Origin: Sipunculus nudus
Taxonomy: Eukaryota > Annelida > Sipuncula > Golfingiida > Sipunculidae
Reading direction: 5' to 3'
Length of the DNA: 64,000 nucleotides
Assembly: GCA_026874595.1 (NCBI GenBank)
Contig: CM049307.1
Coordinates: 49,077,678-49,141,677 of the forward strand
How positions within the stretch are numbered: position 1 is the first letter of the stretch; every line of letters starts with the position of its first letter. Position numbers and translations under genes: made by a program. Positions 49,011 to 60,659 of this stretch are shown piece after piece. The notes beneath the pieces were generated by a model. The model ran no database searches and was not told where the DNA came from. It saw only the letters and a list, made by a program, of their open reading frames with translations.

Positions 49011-51527
49011 TGATGTGAATGCTTTTGGTTCAGTCTTAATAGAGAAGTAATCTTTCAGACAGGTTTGACTTAATCTGTTGCCTGAAGAAGATTTACAGAT
49101 AAAGAGATACTGAAAGTGAAAGGCAGCTCAAAAGTGAACAGTAATTTCTAAGTTCTGATTGTTTACTATTCAATCACAATATTTATACAGGAATTCAGCT
49201 GTAAATTTTGACAGGCATGAGTACATACTTCAGCTAAAATTAGACACAAGTGAGACATTAAAGCTTTTCAACCATAGTTAAAAATCTGAAGTAGAGGTAC
49301 CAAGGAACATACACAATGACTTTACGGGACTTGAGTCCAATGACATTGAACAACCAGGGACAACCACATCACGATGATCTGCATAAATCTTAGATCATTA
49401 TCTAAAGAAATTAGATCATTATCTTTCACAGCTGATACACTTTTGACTTTATTTGATAAGAAAGATACTATTACTACCTGTTATACTCAGTCTGTGAATT
49501 AAAAGTGCCTTTTCATTTAATGATTTGGAAATGAAAGTTCAAACAATCACATTGTGGACGTAATAATATGTCATGTCTATTCCTTTATACTACTGAAAAG
49601 CTGTACTTTTGTATTACTATTACACATACAAAATACTATTACACCATCGGCCCATCCCTGTATAATGCACTTCTACCGGGACTGATATATTGATATTGAG
49701 AGACAGAGAGAGACAGCTAGAGAGAGATACAGCTGAAAAGAGAGAGAGAAACAGCCAGAGTAAAAGACAGAGACAGAAAGGAAGACAGAAACAGAAACAC
49801 ATAGAGAGATGACAACCAACATGACCTCAATAAAGTGGTTGCATTTTAGAGGTGGTCACCTAAATGAGGTCTAATATTAAGAGCAAAATAGAATTGGGCC
49901 TTTGGAAAATTGTTCATTATTTTGAAGTGGTGGTTAAAATGAGGTGGAAGTTAGGCAAGATTTAATTGTATTATATACAGGACTTAAAAAAAAAGCCTTC
50001 TGGCATGACAGAAATTTTTGCTTGAAGTTAGGATTATTGTTTTTAATTGATTCTGTGTGTGTGTATATGTGTCCACAGGATATCTGAAGAACAGTTCAGT
50101 TGATTTTTACTGAAATCTGGCATGCTAGTATAGGGAATATTTCAATATTCTTGAAGTGATTATATAATGCTGCAAATCCCAGCATAAATAACACTGGAAT
50201 GAGCATTATAAGTTGTTGGTGGCACAATTTTTACCACAAGAGGTTACCAGTATATCATGTGAGAGTTCAAATCTATGAAGCCGGATTACCTAGCATGACA
50301 TGATAACCAGACATCATCAACAGATTGATATATATTACACTCCTGATAATATCACCATGAAATTTTATTGTAATTCAATGGTGTTCACGTGTGTGGTTAT
50401 AACCAAGATGGTTCCTTCATTAGTGAAGCAATTTCAAATATCTGCTGCTCATTATTCATGTGCAGTCATGTACTGATACACATTCTGTGAGTCATTCAAT
50501 GTTTAACTTACATTTCATGTCCAATTTTGCTGTTTATGCATTTTTTATGTGTATATGGTGGATATGACTGCAAAATGAAAGTAGATCAAATGAAGAAATT
50601 GAGCTCTTTTTCCTCCATTAAAGTTACTACATTTATCACTATTTACGAAAGTTTTCAAACCTCAAAGAATTAAGGCAGCACTCTGTCTTCAGGAATTTAC
50701 TTTCCTGTAAAATAATCATAGAATTAAAAAAAATGATGTAATCATAAATAAAACATCTGAGAAAAAATCTCCTAAGCATGCTAAATCAGATCTGTTTACT
50801 AAATTTGCATTGTATGAATTCTGATAAATTTACTGGATTTGGCAAAAATCAAATTGATACTCTTGTTAAAATATAGGTTATTCTACCCTCCACTTTGTTC
50901 CTGCTTTATTGAGCTTTTATGGCATTAAGACTATTTTTATAGACATGATCCTGTCTCCAGCAATATGGGAACCTCTCACTAACCAGCCCATGTAGTGAAG
51001 ACTGCCAGGGAGCCAATTTTTTTTTTACATTTTTCATACATCCCATCTGGACATGGGCCTATGCATGTGGGGTGGTGGGACAGTGTGCTGTCATTGTAAA
51101 TATTTAATTTTTATTATTTAAGATAAGATTAGGAGGGAATATAATCACCCAATAATCATTATGTCATGAACATTTTTTAGAGTCAAGTAGGGACTATGTA
51201 TGGAAATCAAACTTATATTTAAAGCAACAGCAATGATAAACGTACATATAACATGTATTCAATGATAAAATATTCAGATCACACAGGGAAAAAAAACAGC
51301 GAAATTAATTTCTCTTTATCTTAGTATCAAGAATTTATAGTTTTGGTGTTATCAGCTGTGTATTTTATTCAAGTTTGCTCATGTTTTTTTTTTCAAATTT
51401 TTTCTCAATTTTATTTAATATGCAAATCAGTCACTTCACAGATTCTGTTTGTATATTATATAATAAAAATTAAATGTGTTTCAGTAACATGGAGTTGCGG
51501 GATATATTCATGCCTTGAAATATATAT

Positions 51528-51722
51528 ATGAGAAGCGGATCCTGGGGGGTTCCAGGGGGTCCGGACCCCCCCCCCCTTTCATCCAAAGCAACCTTTTTTT
51601 AAGGCTTTCAGACAAAATTTTGCGGCCTGGACCCCCCTTTTCCGGACCTGGGAACCCTTTTTTAGGGTTTTCATTAGTCATTCTGGGTTGGACCCCCCCT
51701 TTTTCCTAAATCCTTGATCTGC
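51528..51722. repeat. Dispersed repeat with GGACCCCCC motifs
   Basis: Starts AAGCGGATCCTGGGGGG and contains three spaced GGACCCCCC blocks plus a GGGTCCGGACCCC palindrome. It ends TTGATCTGCC, which reversed (GGCAGATCAA) partly mirrors the start. Common style of mobile repeat; family unknown. Confidence 0.5.
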
Positions 51723-51724
51723 CC

Positions 51725-51768
<44 letters not shown>

Positions 51769-51805
51769 ATAAAAATATACATGAATAGCCATATATGACA
51801 CACAT

Positions 51806-51835
<30 letters not shown>
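51725..51835. repeat. (TA)n(TG)n...(CA)n(TA)n palindromic microsatellite
   Basis: A TA-TG block (51725-51768) is followed after about 30 bases by a CA-TA block (51798-51835), which could pair as a long hairpin. Confidence 0.85.
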
Positions 51836-51836
<1 letters not shown>

Positions 51837-52186
51837 ATATAGAGTAGGCATATGATCTACACTGAACTCCGAATCTGAAGCATACACCAAATTATCAAGA
51901 TTAACATTAGAAATATATATGTGTAAAACTGTGGGCCAGCCACGCGTGGTGATGTTAATGTTGGAACGATTGGTACACCCCTCCCCTTCCCCCAGCTAAA
52001 TCTGTTTTCCTCTCAAGAACTCTGATAACCCCACAGCCGGCAGCTAGCTATAGGTGAATGTCAATGACAGCTTCTGATTAAAATGCACTGCTTATAAAAT
52101 ACAAATATAGCATTGTCAGGCATATCCCATACATTAAATCGTGCATGCTTTAAAGATACTAAAGTCGGTAAATGTATACTCACCAC

Positions 52187-52620
52187 AGTAGTACTACACT
52201 GCAATGAATGGCCTTCAGTGATGTGTGGTACCTGTATTGATACGTCCACCGGTCACGCTTTCCAGCCGTGACCTCAGGTCAAGGTGAAGGACGTCTGTAA
52301 TTTTTTTCAACCATTGATCGCAGGTTCCTATGACGGCATACCATTGTAGAGACATTAACACGTGCCATGTTTAGAGAACCCTTGTGATAAGATTAAGTGT
52401 ATACACCGGGTAGTATTATAACAAAAAATCCAAACAAGATAAATGTTGAGCTGTGAAATATATTGCCGTAAACGGGCCAAAGGGGATTTCCAGAGATTCC
52501 CTGTCTGCCTCGATTTGACCCTTATGACGGCGGCATCGAAGGTTGCTCAGTGCGCAGCCCGCTCTCGGCCTGATGTCTACCCGATCTTGCATCTGGCTAC
52601 AGAACAAAATGTGTCACAGA
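52187..52620 (-). promoter_or_regulatory. Candidate first-exon/promoter area upstream of SLC25A10
   Basis: On the - strand a textbook donor (GTGAGTATAC) starts at about 52186. Upstream of it (to about 52620) the DNA is more GC- and CpG-rich than its surroundings (for example GTGCGCAGCC and GACGGCGGCATCG). This is a plausible non-coding first exon and promoter for SLC25A10 about 9 kb upstream of its coding exon 1, or the start of some other - strand gene. No protein is recognised here. Inference only. Confidence 0.2.
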
Positions 52621-52674
52621 GCACGTATTTTTTGTGGTGGTGGCGGGGGAGGGACACATATTAAAATAGAATAT

Positions 52675-52862
52675 AATTAATAATAATAATAATAACGAAT
52701 AATAATAACGAATACTAATAACAATTAAAGTAATAAAAATAAATAATAAAAAAAACAATAATAATAATAAAAAATTAAAGAATAATAATGATAATGATAA
52801 TAATAATGTTGATTATAATTAATATTTTTACAATTGTCATATTATTATTATTATTATTATTT
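52675..52862. repeat. (TAA/AAT)n microsatellite region
   Basis: Nearly 190 bases of imperfect TAATAATAA that switch to TTATTATTA in the last 30 bases. Confidence 0.9.
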
Positions 52863-53127
52863 TTATTAATATTTTTATACCTTTTAATTTTACTTTTTGG
52901 CTTCCCTTTGATATTTTGTTATAAAACGCAAAAATTCAATCACATTAAATCAAATTCATTTGGTTTTACGTCCACATATTCAGCACATGTATATGTAGGT
53001 CTAATCATGCACAGTTTCAGGTTCTATACCTGTGACTGGAGAAATCAGATTTGCCTGGAAATCTTATTCATCGGCCCCGTTGCTGACAAGCACTAACGCC
53101 TATTCTAAAATTTATTGGATCTGCCAA

Positions 53128-54110
53128 TTAATGTCAAGCTGCATTTGTTTGATGTAACAGTTTACCAATGTTATTATATAGTTGTGAGGTGTGGGGTGCA
53201 GAAGACCTTACCATGGTGGAAAGGGTCCATTTGAGATTTTCTAAAATGAAATTATGAGTAACGAAGTATACTCCATCGCGGATCGTATATGGAGAACTTG
53301 GACGATTTCCTCTCAGTGCGCAGATTATAACATTAAAACGTGAAAAATATGACAATTTAATTTACAGATTAGTATTTTATTTATATTGTAGTGGAAAAGT
53401 AGATTGTTTTTTTATTAATCTGATAAGAAAATGTAATTGTGTTTAAGTAGGTTATCTAACATTTGGTCTGGCCAGCAAGTTATGAACTCTATAGGTGGAT
53501 TTACCAGTGTATTCGATTAACACTCCAGGACCATGTAGTATCATCAAAGATGGCATGAAAGTGTCTCAGAGGCACAAATCTGTAGAGCATACTCGTTTTT
53601 TAAAGAAAGATTTATTATTGAACCATACACTATAGATTCTGTCAATTAATGTACAAATTCAGAACTGGAAACCACCATTTACCAGTGCTGACAGGACATC
53701 TCCTATATAGGGTTAACATGTGATGAAAGGCAATGCCAGTTATGTTGTCTGGATGTTATTGATAATGAATATCATTATTTGTTTGTATGTGAGCATTTTT
53801 GTTCCGAGAGGTTGCATTATATACTAAGATTGTTTTGCGTCTTCCTGAGAAGATGATTATGAATCGTTTGTTTAACATAAGACGAGAGTATGATCTTATT
53901 AATATTTTTAAGATAATTCAGAATCATAAGTTAAAAAAGGGATTGTCTCCCTTAAATAAGTATTAAATATTGTAAAAGTATTATATATTTTGTTTCAGAC
54001 ATATTAAACACCCGGACTTGCTATGTCTCGATCACGATTATCAAATATTGTATATATTATGATCATCTCTTTTACCTGTTACAGTGTTTTGAGAATAAAC
54101 AATGCCCATG
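53128..54110 (+). pseudogene. LINE reverse-transcriptase C-terminal remnant
   Basis: The + strand frames read LPMLLYSCEVWG, then a ...VYGELGRFPLS... segment, then further down the zinc-like motif CQLCCLDV..NEYHYLFVCEHF. These are typical, in this order, of the C-terminal part of LINE ORF2 proteins that are abundant in molluscs. Several in-frame stops and at least one frame change break it. The segment ends near an AATAAA (about 54093) that could be the element's 3' signal. 5'-truncated, inactive. Confidence 0.75.
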
Positions 54111-54133
54111 TCCAATGAGGATGGGGGCTTGGC

Positions 54134-54156
54134 GGGGGGGGGGGGGGGGGGGGGGG
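54134..54156 (+). repeat. Poly-G tract
   Basis: Twenty-three consecutive G residues directly downstream of the LINE remnant. Confidence 0.95.
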
Positions 54157-54648
54157 AGGGTACATGTCATATATATGCTGATTGCCAGTGGACTATAACT
54201 GCTGTGAACCATTTCCACGCATGTAACACATGCCACTATCTGCCAGTAAGTCAACTGGCAATCACGATATCAGTTCGTGATTCATGCAGGATTGAGATTT
54301 CAAAATTGAAATAGTAGTGCGCCTATACGTATATGCATGCTCTGCTTTTATGTATATGGTATTGGTTGCATTTCCGGAATCTAAATATTTCCGAAAATGA
54401 TAATGGCCTATAGCTTTACTTGCAAGATTTATTACAGCCTTTTATTACAAGAATTTTTTTTCTAAAGCAATTGATGTCAGATTAAATTCAAGCCTCTGGA
54501 AGCCCTGCATGAAACTTTGGGACACCAGCATTCAAACAAAGCTCGCGTTAATTCCCTTTTCTATACGCAAAAAAAGTACAAAATTACTGAAATATATAAG
54601 TATTGATTAAAAATGTTATATTTTTTGTAAACATTAAATTATTTAACA

Positions 54649-54650
<2 letters not shown>

Positions 54651-54716
<66 letters not shown>
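54651..54716. repeat. (AT)n microsatellite
   Basis: 66 uninterrupted bases of AT. Confidence 0.97.
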
Positions 54717-54718
<2 letters not shown>

Positions 54719-55021
54719 TGCATTCATTTTATTCAACATTACACCATACAAAAATAGGGTCTGAACAGTTTCTTGTAAATTATATAATTCTTCCTACTGA
54801 TTCCACATGTTACTGCATATCCGTGTACATAAGCGTACGTATAAACGCATTTAACATTCGATCAACACACATAGCCGTGACAGGTAATGGTTCCTCTCCA
54901 AAATAAATAATTTCTGTGACACATGCATGCAGACGTGACATATGGCACGTGGACAAAGTTGTTTGCATTAAATTCTGTATATCACGTGCGTAAGAGACGT
55001 ATAAACGGATTGGCAATATAT

Positions 55022-56302
55022 ATAACAAGAGACCTGTGGGTAACAACGCTCAGCTGAAATTGCTTTTTAGAATATTTGTATGAAATCCTAACTCTCCTGA
55101 TGAGTTTATATTTTTATGGACTACATAACACATTTCCTCTCAAGATAACATATTTTTAACAATTTCATCATTTCAACTATGTCACTATATGTAATAAACA
55201 TGTAAAACATAACCACTGGGAACGTATGGAATCATGTGATTTATAGGGTAAGGAAGAAAGCAAAAAATGAGTTTAGTAAAATAATGCACGTTTAATTTAT
55301 TGACTGTAATAGAATTACCATTTTTAGATAAGAATAAATTTTATTACTTTGTTTAAAACAGGTATAAATTGTATCATATAATATATTAAATTTGTGGTCT
55401 GAAACCATTTAATAATATAATGAGGGAAAAAAAAGGTGATGAGCCCGAGAGTGATAAAAAGAATAGATCTGATTAACAAACAAATGTGTAAATTTAATTA
55501 TTAGTTCTCGAAAAATGTCAATGAGTAATGGTGTCATATACTCATATTTTATCACATTCAATCTTTTCCTTAATTCAAATAATTAATTATAAATTTCCAA
55601 TATGTGGAGCTTGGGATTCAAGACTTATAAAAATATGTTTTATTTTTTACAAAATCGGATATTATCAATTAACAGTCTGCAAATAATAAGATATTAAACA
55701 TTGATATTGTAAGTGTATCTTCTTTATGAAACCTTTTTCGTAGGAAGAGTAAGGCCCTGTGGTGACTAGATATTTAGGTGCATGGCTGACCTATAGGCTA
55801 AAGTCACATGACAAGCCAAAGGTCGCCCAAATATAGTCTCAGCGAGAAGTACCCTGGTCTGATGTTAACAACAGCTATCTATATGACATGGTCATCTGAA
55901 AACTTGATCAAAGGGGATATGTGCAGTTCTGTATCAGCTGCTTCTGATTCCATACTTCAAAAGCTTATCCATACATGTGTATCTGAGTATAAATATATCT
56001 TTCTTGCTGTTCTTACCAAGTACATTAGGCAGGGGCGTCAATACGGGGGGGGGGAGTGTATGTAACCCCCACTTTTTAGGAATGGGTGGGTGGGTGGTCA
56101 ATGTAATCATCCCTGATAATGAGAAATATCTATATATTGGAAATGAAATATATAAATAATTAGGAAAATAGACTTTGGTTCCATTTCTGAGTTTACTATA
56201 TGAAATATTTTATATATAAAATGGGTTAGAATTAACATATACCTTATTTTTACAACCTTATACTTAAGTGTTATATGTTTGAAATGTATCACACAGACAA
56301 TA

Positions 56303-56348
<46 letters not shown>

Positions 56349-56700
56349 ATAATACTTTGAATACCCTACAACGCCTGTCGAACTCCCCTATGCCCTTGCA
56401 ATTCATCTCCCCACCCTACGCGTCATCCACCCACCCTTGAACATAAATTTACGCAACTGACATATGTATGCGTGAGGTAACTTCTACAGATTTCACAACA
56501 GTGACATCATTCCCAACAATACACAGAGAACCTTTATACAAAAACTGAAGAATATGAAAAGGTGGTTTAGATACTAACTAGGCTTTTTTAAGTGCATGTA
56601 ATAATAGATTCTCAGTGGAAAACGAAGATTTTACCGTATTTTTCGAAGGAACGAGGTCACGTTGACCTTATATTATAGATATGGAAATAATTTGGTCCCT
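55022..56700. mobile_element. Degraded element E1, copy 3
   Basis: The left end TAACAAGAGACCTGTGGGTAAC..GCTCAGCTGAAATT matches the E1 start at 29693 and 37577. At about 56605-56700 a segment resembles the E1 interior before its right end (TTTTACC.TATTTTTCGAAGGAACGA..GTCA). The right terminus itself is not recognisable and the middle has diverged or been replaced, so the extent is approximate. Confidence 0.4.
56301..56348. repeat. (AT)n(GT)n microsatellite
   Basis: AT run passing directly into a GT run. Confidence 0.95.
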
Positions 56701-57323
56701 GATTAACTATCTCTATTTTTCTTATTTGTGTCACGTTCAGGGGACAAAGGCCATCGCTAAAACATTGAACATTCCCGGCTGTAGGCCAGCCTACTTTGCA
56801 ATGACATTAATGGGTCAGTCCAAATACTGATAGCTGAGGGGTAGTAGGCCTGATGTCTCACAACACAACGGGCAGGAATTAGTTATATGATTTGCCCGCA
56901 GATGGCAGAACCAACATGGTTTAGGTTATCAGTTATAAAACTCGTTTTTGCATTGGAACAGGTCCGCTCGACTCTGGCATCACTTTTTCCGGAACGATAT
57001 TTCCATGGGGCGAGTTCGTCCGCTGGATACACTGGTGTAGTGTCTGATATGGAAATACGAAAAATAATCAGGACATAATAAGTATCGTTCTCGACACTTT
57101 ATAAGTAAAAATTCAGAGCAACCTAGCTTCATTACAATATAAACTCATTATATATTATTTTTATTGTTATTATTATACTAATATGTATTTCTACAGCGCA
57201 AAAGTGACATATACAGAGGAAAGTATAATATAAAAATGACACAGCAGGAATATATAGATGAATAGATAATGCATGATAGCTAAAACACAAGGATCGATAA
57301 AAGTATAATCGACTAAATAAGAT

Positions 57324-57575
57324 ATGACAACTTATAAGCGAGTTTTCCTGCTGGATGTAAATATGATTAATTTGTGGCGTAATGTCGTTCTTAGATTCCG
57401 ACCAGTCAGTAAAAATGCATGGCATGATCTAGTTCAGTCACTGGCACATATAAACAAGCATGTTTTAAGAACCTTTTTCAAGGCAGACTTTCAACTTTCA
57501 AAAGAAACAAAAACGCCCAAACCGTTTTATGAAGTTTATAAAATGCAAATGCAACACCGTTTCCGTGGAGACTGA
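57324..57575 (+). CDS. Unrecognised 83-codon ORF
   Basis: An ATG-to-stop frame of 83 codons whose composition is less AT-biased than chance ORFs nearby (basic and aromatic residues, ends HRFRGD). I recognise no family. A pyrimidine-poor AG (CCAGTCAG) inside it could be an acceptor. It may be a fragment of a gene or a repeat, or spurious. Confidence 0.2.
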   Translation: MTTYKRVFLLDVNMINLWRNVVLRFRPVSKNAWHDLVQSLAHINKHVLRTFFKADFQLSKETKTPKPFYEVYKMQMQHRFRGD

Positions 57576-57878
57576 GTAGAGTGTTTGAACATTTAGTCAA
57601 TGACACCGATCGCACAATAACCTTGACGAACCAGCCTTTCTGTAATTTCTATATCCTTGTCACCTCTGACAAATGATGCTTTGCACATGGTGAGAAGGCT
57701 TGGCAACAGAGGTTTCAGATGAAAGGAAAAATGTCCTCTTCCAAGGCAGCTAAATTACCAAAGAATAAGGCAAAAGGGAAACATTTGAAATAATCAGTTT
57801 AATAAAAACCATAACAGTGGTTTAATTATTTTCAAAAAGCATATTACAAGATATTTCCTTATTGAATTATTTTTTCCT

Positions 57879-57883
<5 letters not shown>

Positions 57884-57923
<40 letters not shown>

Positions 57924-57930
57924 TATATAT
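57884..57930. repeat. (AT)n microsatellite
   Basis: About 47 bases of AT with one interruption. Confidence 0.95.
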
Positions 57931-58204
57931 CAGATATATAACTGCAATTATTTTTACGCTAACTAACGCAGATGTAATTAAATAACATACCGGCTCTCTC
58001 TCCTTGGCGGCTTGTTGGACATTAATTTGAAACGAAAGGGGAATGGTTCGGATTTATCTGACAGATGGCGCCACATACAAATTGCCATGAGCGCTTCCAT
58101 CCCTGATGGATAGAGCAAAATCGTGCTTATTAATAGCAAACATTCTTTTTCAAATGCAGCGAAGTGTACTGAATCCAAATCCTCTTTATGGAGAGATCGT
58201 AAAT

Positions 58205-58360
58205 AATCAGTCGAGTCTGAGTTAAAGAGAGTAGAGACAAAGTCTTAGTCATTAAGGTCCCAGTCCAGGTCAATATATCCTCTTCGAGTCAGTCTTTTGA
58301 CAATGATTCGTGTTTTAATGTTAGCTATCCACTTAAAAGGATATCAAAATAGCTCCATAT
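58205..58360. repeat. Direct repeat R3, copy A
   Basis: Contains TCAGTCGAGTCT, GTAGAGACAAAGTC, GTCAGTC.TTTGACAA and TAGCTATCCACTTAAAAG; matches 58885-59025 in the same order and orientation. Confidence 0.85.
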
Positions 58361-58884
58361 TTATAAACCTGGCATCCCTCGTGACCTTGGGTCACAGAGA
58401 TGATAAAGTTCTTAATAGGAGAGTTTAATTCTTAAATAACTTTCATCAGAGAGAGACTGTTCATAGTAAGAACTCTTTTATCGGTAATAAAAAATAATGC
58501 TGTTGTTACAACATCTACTGTACAATATGAGCACAACATTTACAGAACTTCCTACCATATCATGCCGTGAGAAGTGTTATCAAACTACCGAGTATATGTT
58601 TGATCTTCATTCATTTCGAATAATCTAAAGCTTTTATTTATTTTTCTTTAAAAAAGGAAGATGTTACGTATATGTTCAAATTAACAGTATAATAACAACA
58701 GGCTTTATTTCCATAAGCGAGCCTAGTAAGTACCGTTAGCGACATCAGCACTATCACAAGCGGCCCTAGCAGCCCTCTCAGTTTACGATGTACTAGTAAT
58801 TTTATGAATAGGCCTAAAGATGTTCGTGTCAACTAACCCTGAGTCTTCTTGTATGTGCGGAACTGTAAAACATGTAACAGTAAA

Positions 58885-59025
58885 ATTCAGTCGAGTCTTA
58901 AGTTTAAGAAAGTAGAGACAAAGTCCGAGTAAGTGAGGTCTGAGTCCAGGTCCATCATCTTTGAGTCAGTCCTTTGACAACAATTGTAAGCTATCCACTT
59001 AAAAGTATTTTAAAATAGCTCCCTA
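58885..59025. repeat. Direct repeat R3, copy B
   Basis: About 690 bases after copy A, with the same order of blocks through TAAAATAGCTCC. A more diverged GAGTCCGAGTCC-type relative may lie at about 63815-63925. Confidence 0.85.
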
Positions 59026-59640
59026 TAGCAGATATTTAAAGTAAATGAATAGATATAAATTATCTGCTTTCGCTTCCGTCTTAACATAGGCCTATTTTGA
59101 AAGAAAAGACTAAAATGAAGACTTAATCGTGTCTCCTTTTTAAATTAGAGAAGAACAATGCAAATGAGCGTACTTTATCAGTTATATTAAACGGAAGATT
59201 TGTTTTTTAAACATTGGTTCTTTCTGAATTTGATTACAACTATGTTCAACTTCTGGATACAGTCAAAATGAAAAATTACTGGTTATCTACGTCCCGATTC
59301 GAGATAACACATAAAGCCTCAGCATTTTTCTCCTGAATGCTTACGTCGACTTTACGCTGGCTCCAATTTGTAGACAAAATAATAATAAAACTTAAAAGCA
59401 GTCATAAAGTACAAACCTCCACCGATACTATGTATCCACATCGATGCCCGCTTTGAAATTTAATAAACCCGTATCCCAATATTTCACATTAATTTAATGA
59501 AAATCATCAGGTGATAACGACTATTAACATAATGTGAAATAAAACTCTGCATGTAGCCCAACCTATCACAAAGGTACAATGAAAATCATGGAGAAAGTTG
59601 GAGATTTTGATTTGTGGAAAAATAATAAAGATGTATAGTG

Positions 59641-60106
59641 CACTGCCAAAAAGTTAATTATTACGAAGACATTTTCTTCTGATAAGAAACCTTCTAGATA
59701 AGTTTTCTTGATTTCCTTAAGACAAGATATATTAACTTGTCCGAAGAAATATTTTCTTAACCAGTATAAGACGAAACATTCTTACTCACTCCGAAGAAAA
59801 TATATATTTTGTCATAAGATTTTTTTTCTTATAGAAGAAATTTATTTTGTTATGTGTTAGCACATGCACTATGTGGATGCGTGATATTATATCTTCCCAT
59901 AAGATACTTTTTTTTATAAAAAGAAGAAAAATTATCTTAGAATAAGAACAAATATCTTGTTCATAGGAAAAAATTTCTTTTCATAACAAGAATAGTTTTC
60001 TTGTCCCACTCAAAAGCTAAATTTTCTTGCCAGTAGATATTATTTCTTATAGTAATAAATTATAGGGAGTGGGACAAGAAAATTTATCTTTCTGTTTTTG
60101 GCAGTG
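59641..60106. mobile_element. Terminal-inverted-repeat element (CACTGCCAAAAA ends)
   Basis: Begins CACTGCCAAAAAG and ends TTTTTGGCAGTG, a perfect 12-bp terminal inverted repeat. Interior is filled with AAGAAA/TTTCTT motifs in both orientations and includes the hairpin TTTTCTTGTCCCACT/AGTGGGACAAGAAAA near the right end. No ORF. CACT-type ends recall CACTA/EnSpm or Chapaev elements, but I cannot fix a target duplication, so the superfamily stays open. Confidence 0.65.
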
Positions 60107-60209
60107 TGCCTGCCTGACTGACTGATGATGAATTTTAACAAGGACACCTCAAAGCGGAGCATCCCATCGCACGGGAGCATTATTTTACGTGGTGTATTAC
60201 GAGTGTGAA

Positions 60210-60480
60210 ATCAGGAGTTCAGCTCTGTGACCTTGACCTTTGATCCTGTGACCTCAAACGCGACAGGGTTTTTCATCCGTAGGAGAGCCATATGTGAAAG
60301 ATGAAAGGTTTTGGTCAAACGGTTTGGCTTAAAACGCGTACAGATCTTTTTCAAGGAGTTGGTCCGGTGGCCTTGACCTTTGGCCCTGTGACCTCAAAAT
60401 TAAAAATGTTCTTCATCTGAGGCTGGGTGAGGCATATGTGAAAGATGAAAGGTTTTTGTCAAAAGCTTGGCTTAAATTGA
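60210..60480. repeat. Two tandem units with GTGACCTTGACC motifs
   Basis: Two units of about 140 bases, each reading 'ccttgacctttg..cctgtgacctcaaa' then '..catatgtgaaagatgaaaggtttt.gtcaaa..ttggcttaaa'. They are followed by a GGACGGCGGACGG run. Non-coding dispersed repeat of a kind frequent in molluscs (from memory). Confidence 0.6.
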
Positions 60481-60659
60481 CCGAAAAGCCAATTCCGGAC
60501 GGCGGACGGCCCGACAGACTGACGAACGGACGAACGGAGGCTCTACTGTATCCCCCTCTTGCCACTTCGATTCAATGTGATACCACGAGTTTGATGCATA
60601 TGACAGTATTGGAGGGTTTTCTGAGGCTGCCATCCGCCTAGCTCCCTCGGATCGACAAA

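Larger units (their letters stand above)
42922..52186. other. Region upstream of SLC25A10 coding exon 1
   Basis: No protein-coding gene recognised. Probably includes the long first intron of SLC25A10. Nested hAT elements, a MITE, simple repeats and a GGACCCCCC-rich repeat occur here and are listed separately; other stretches are AT-rich without recognised features. Confidence 0.4.
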
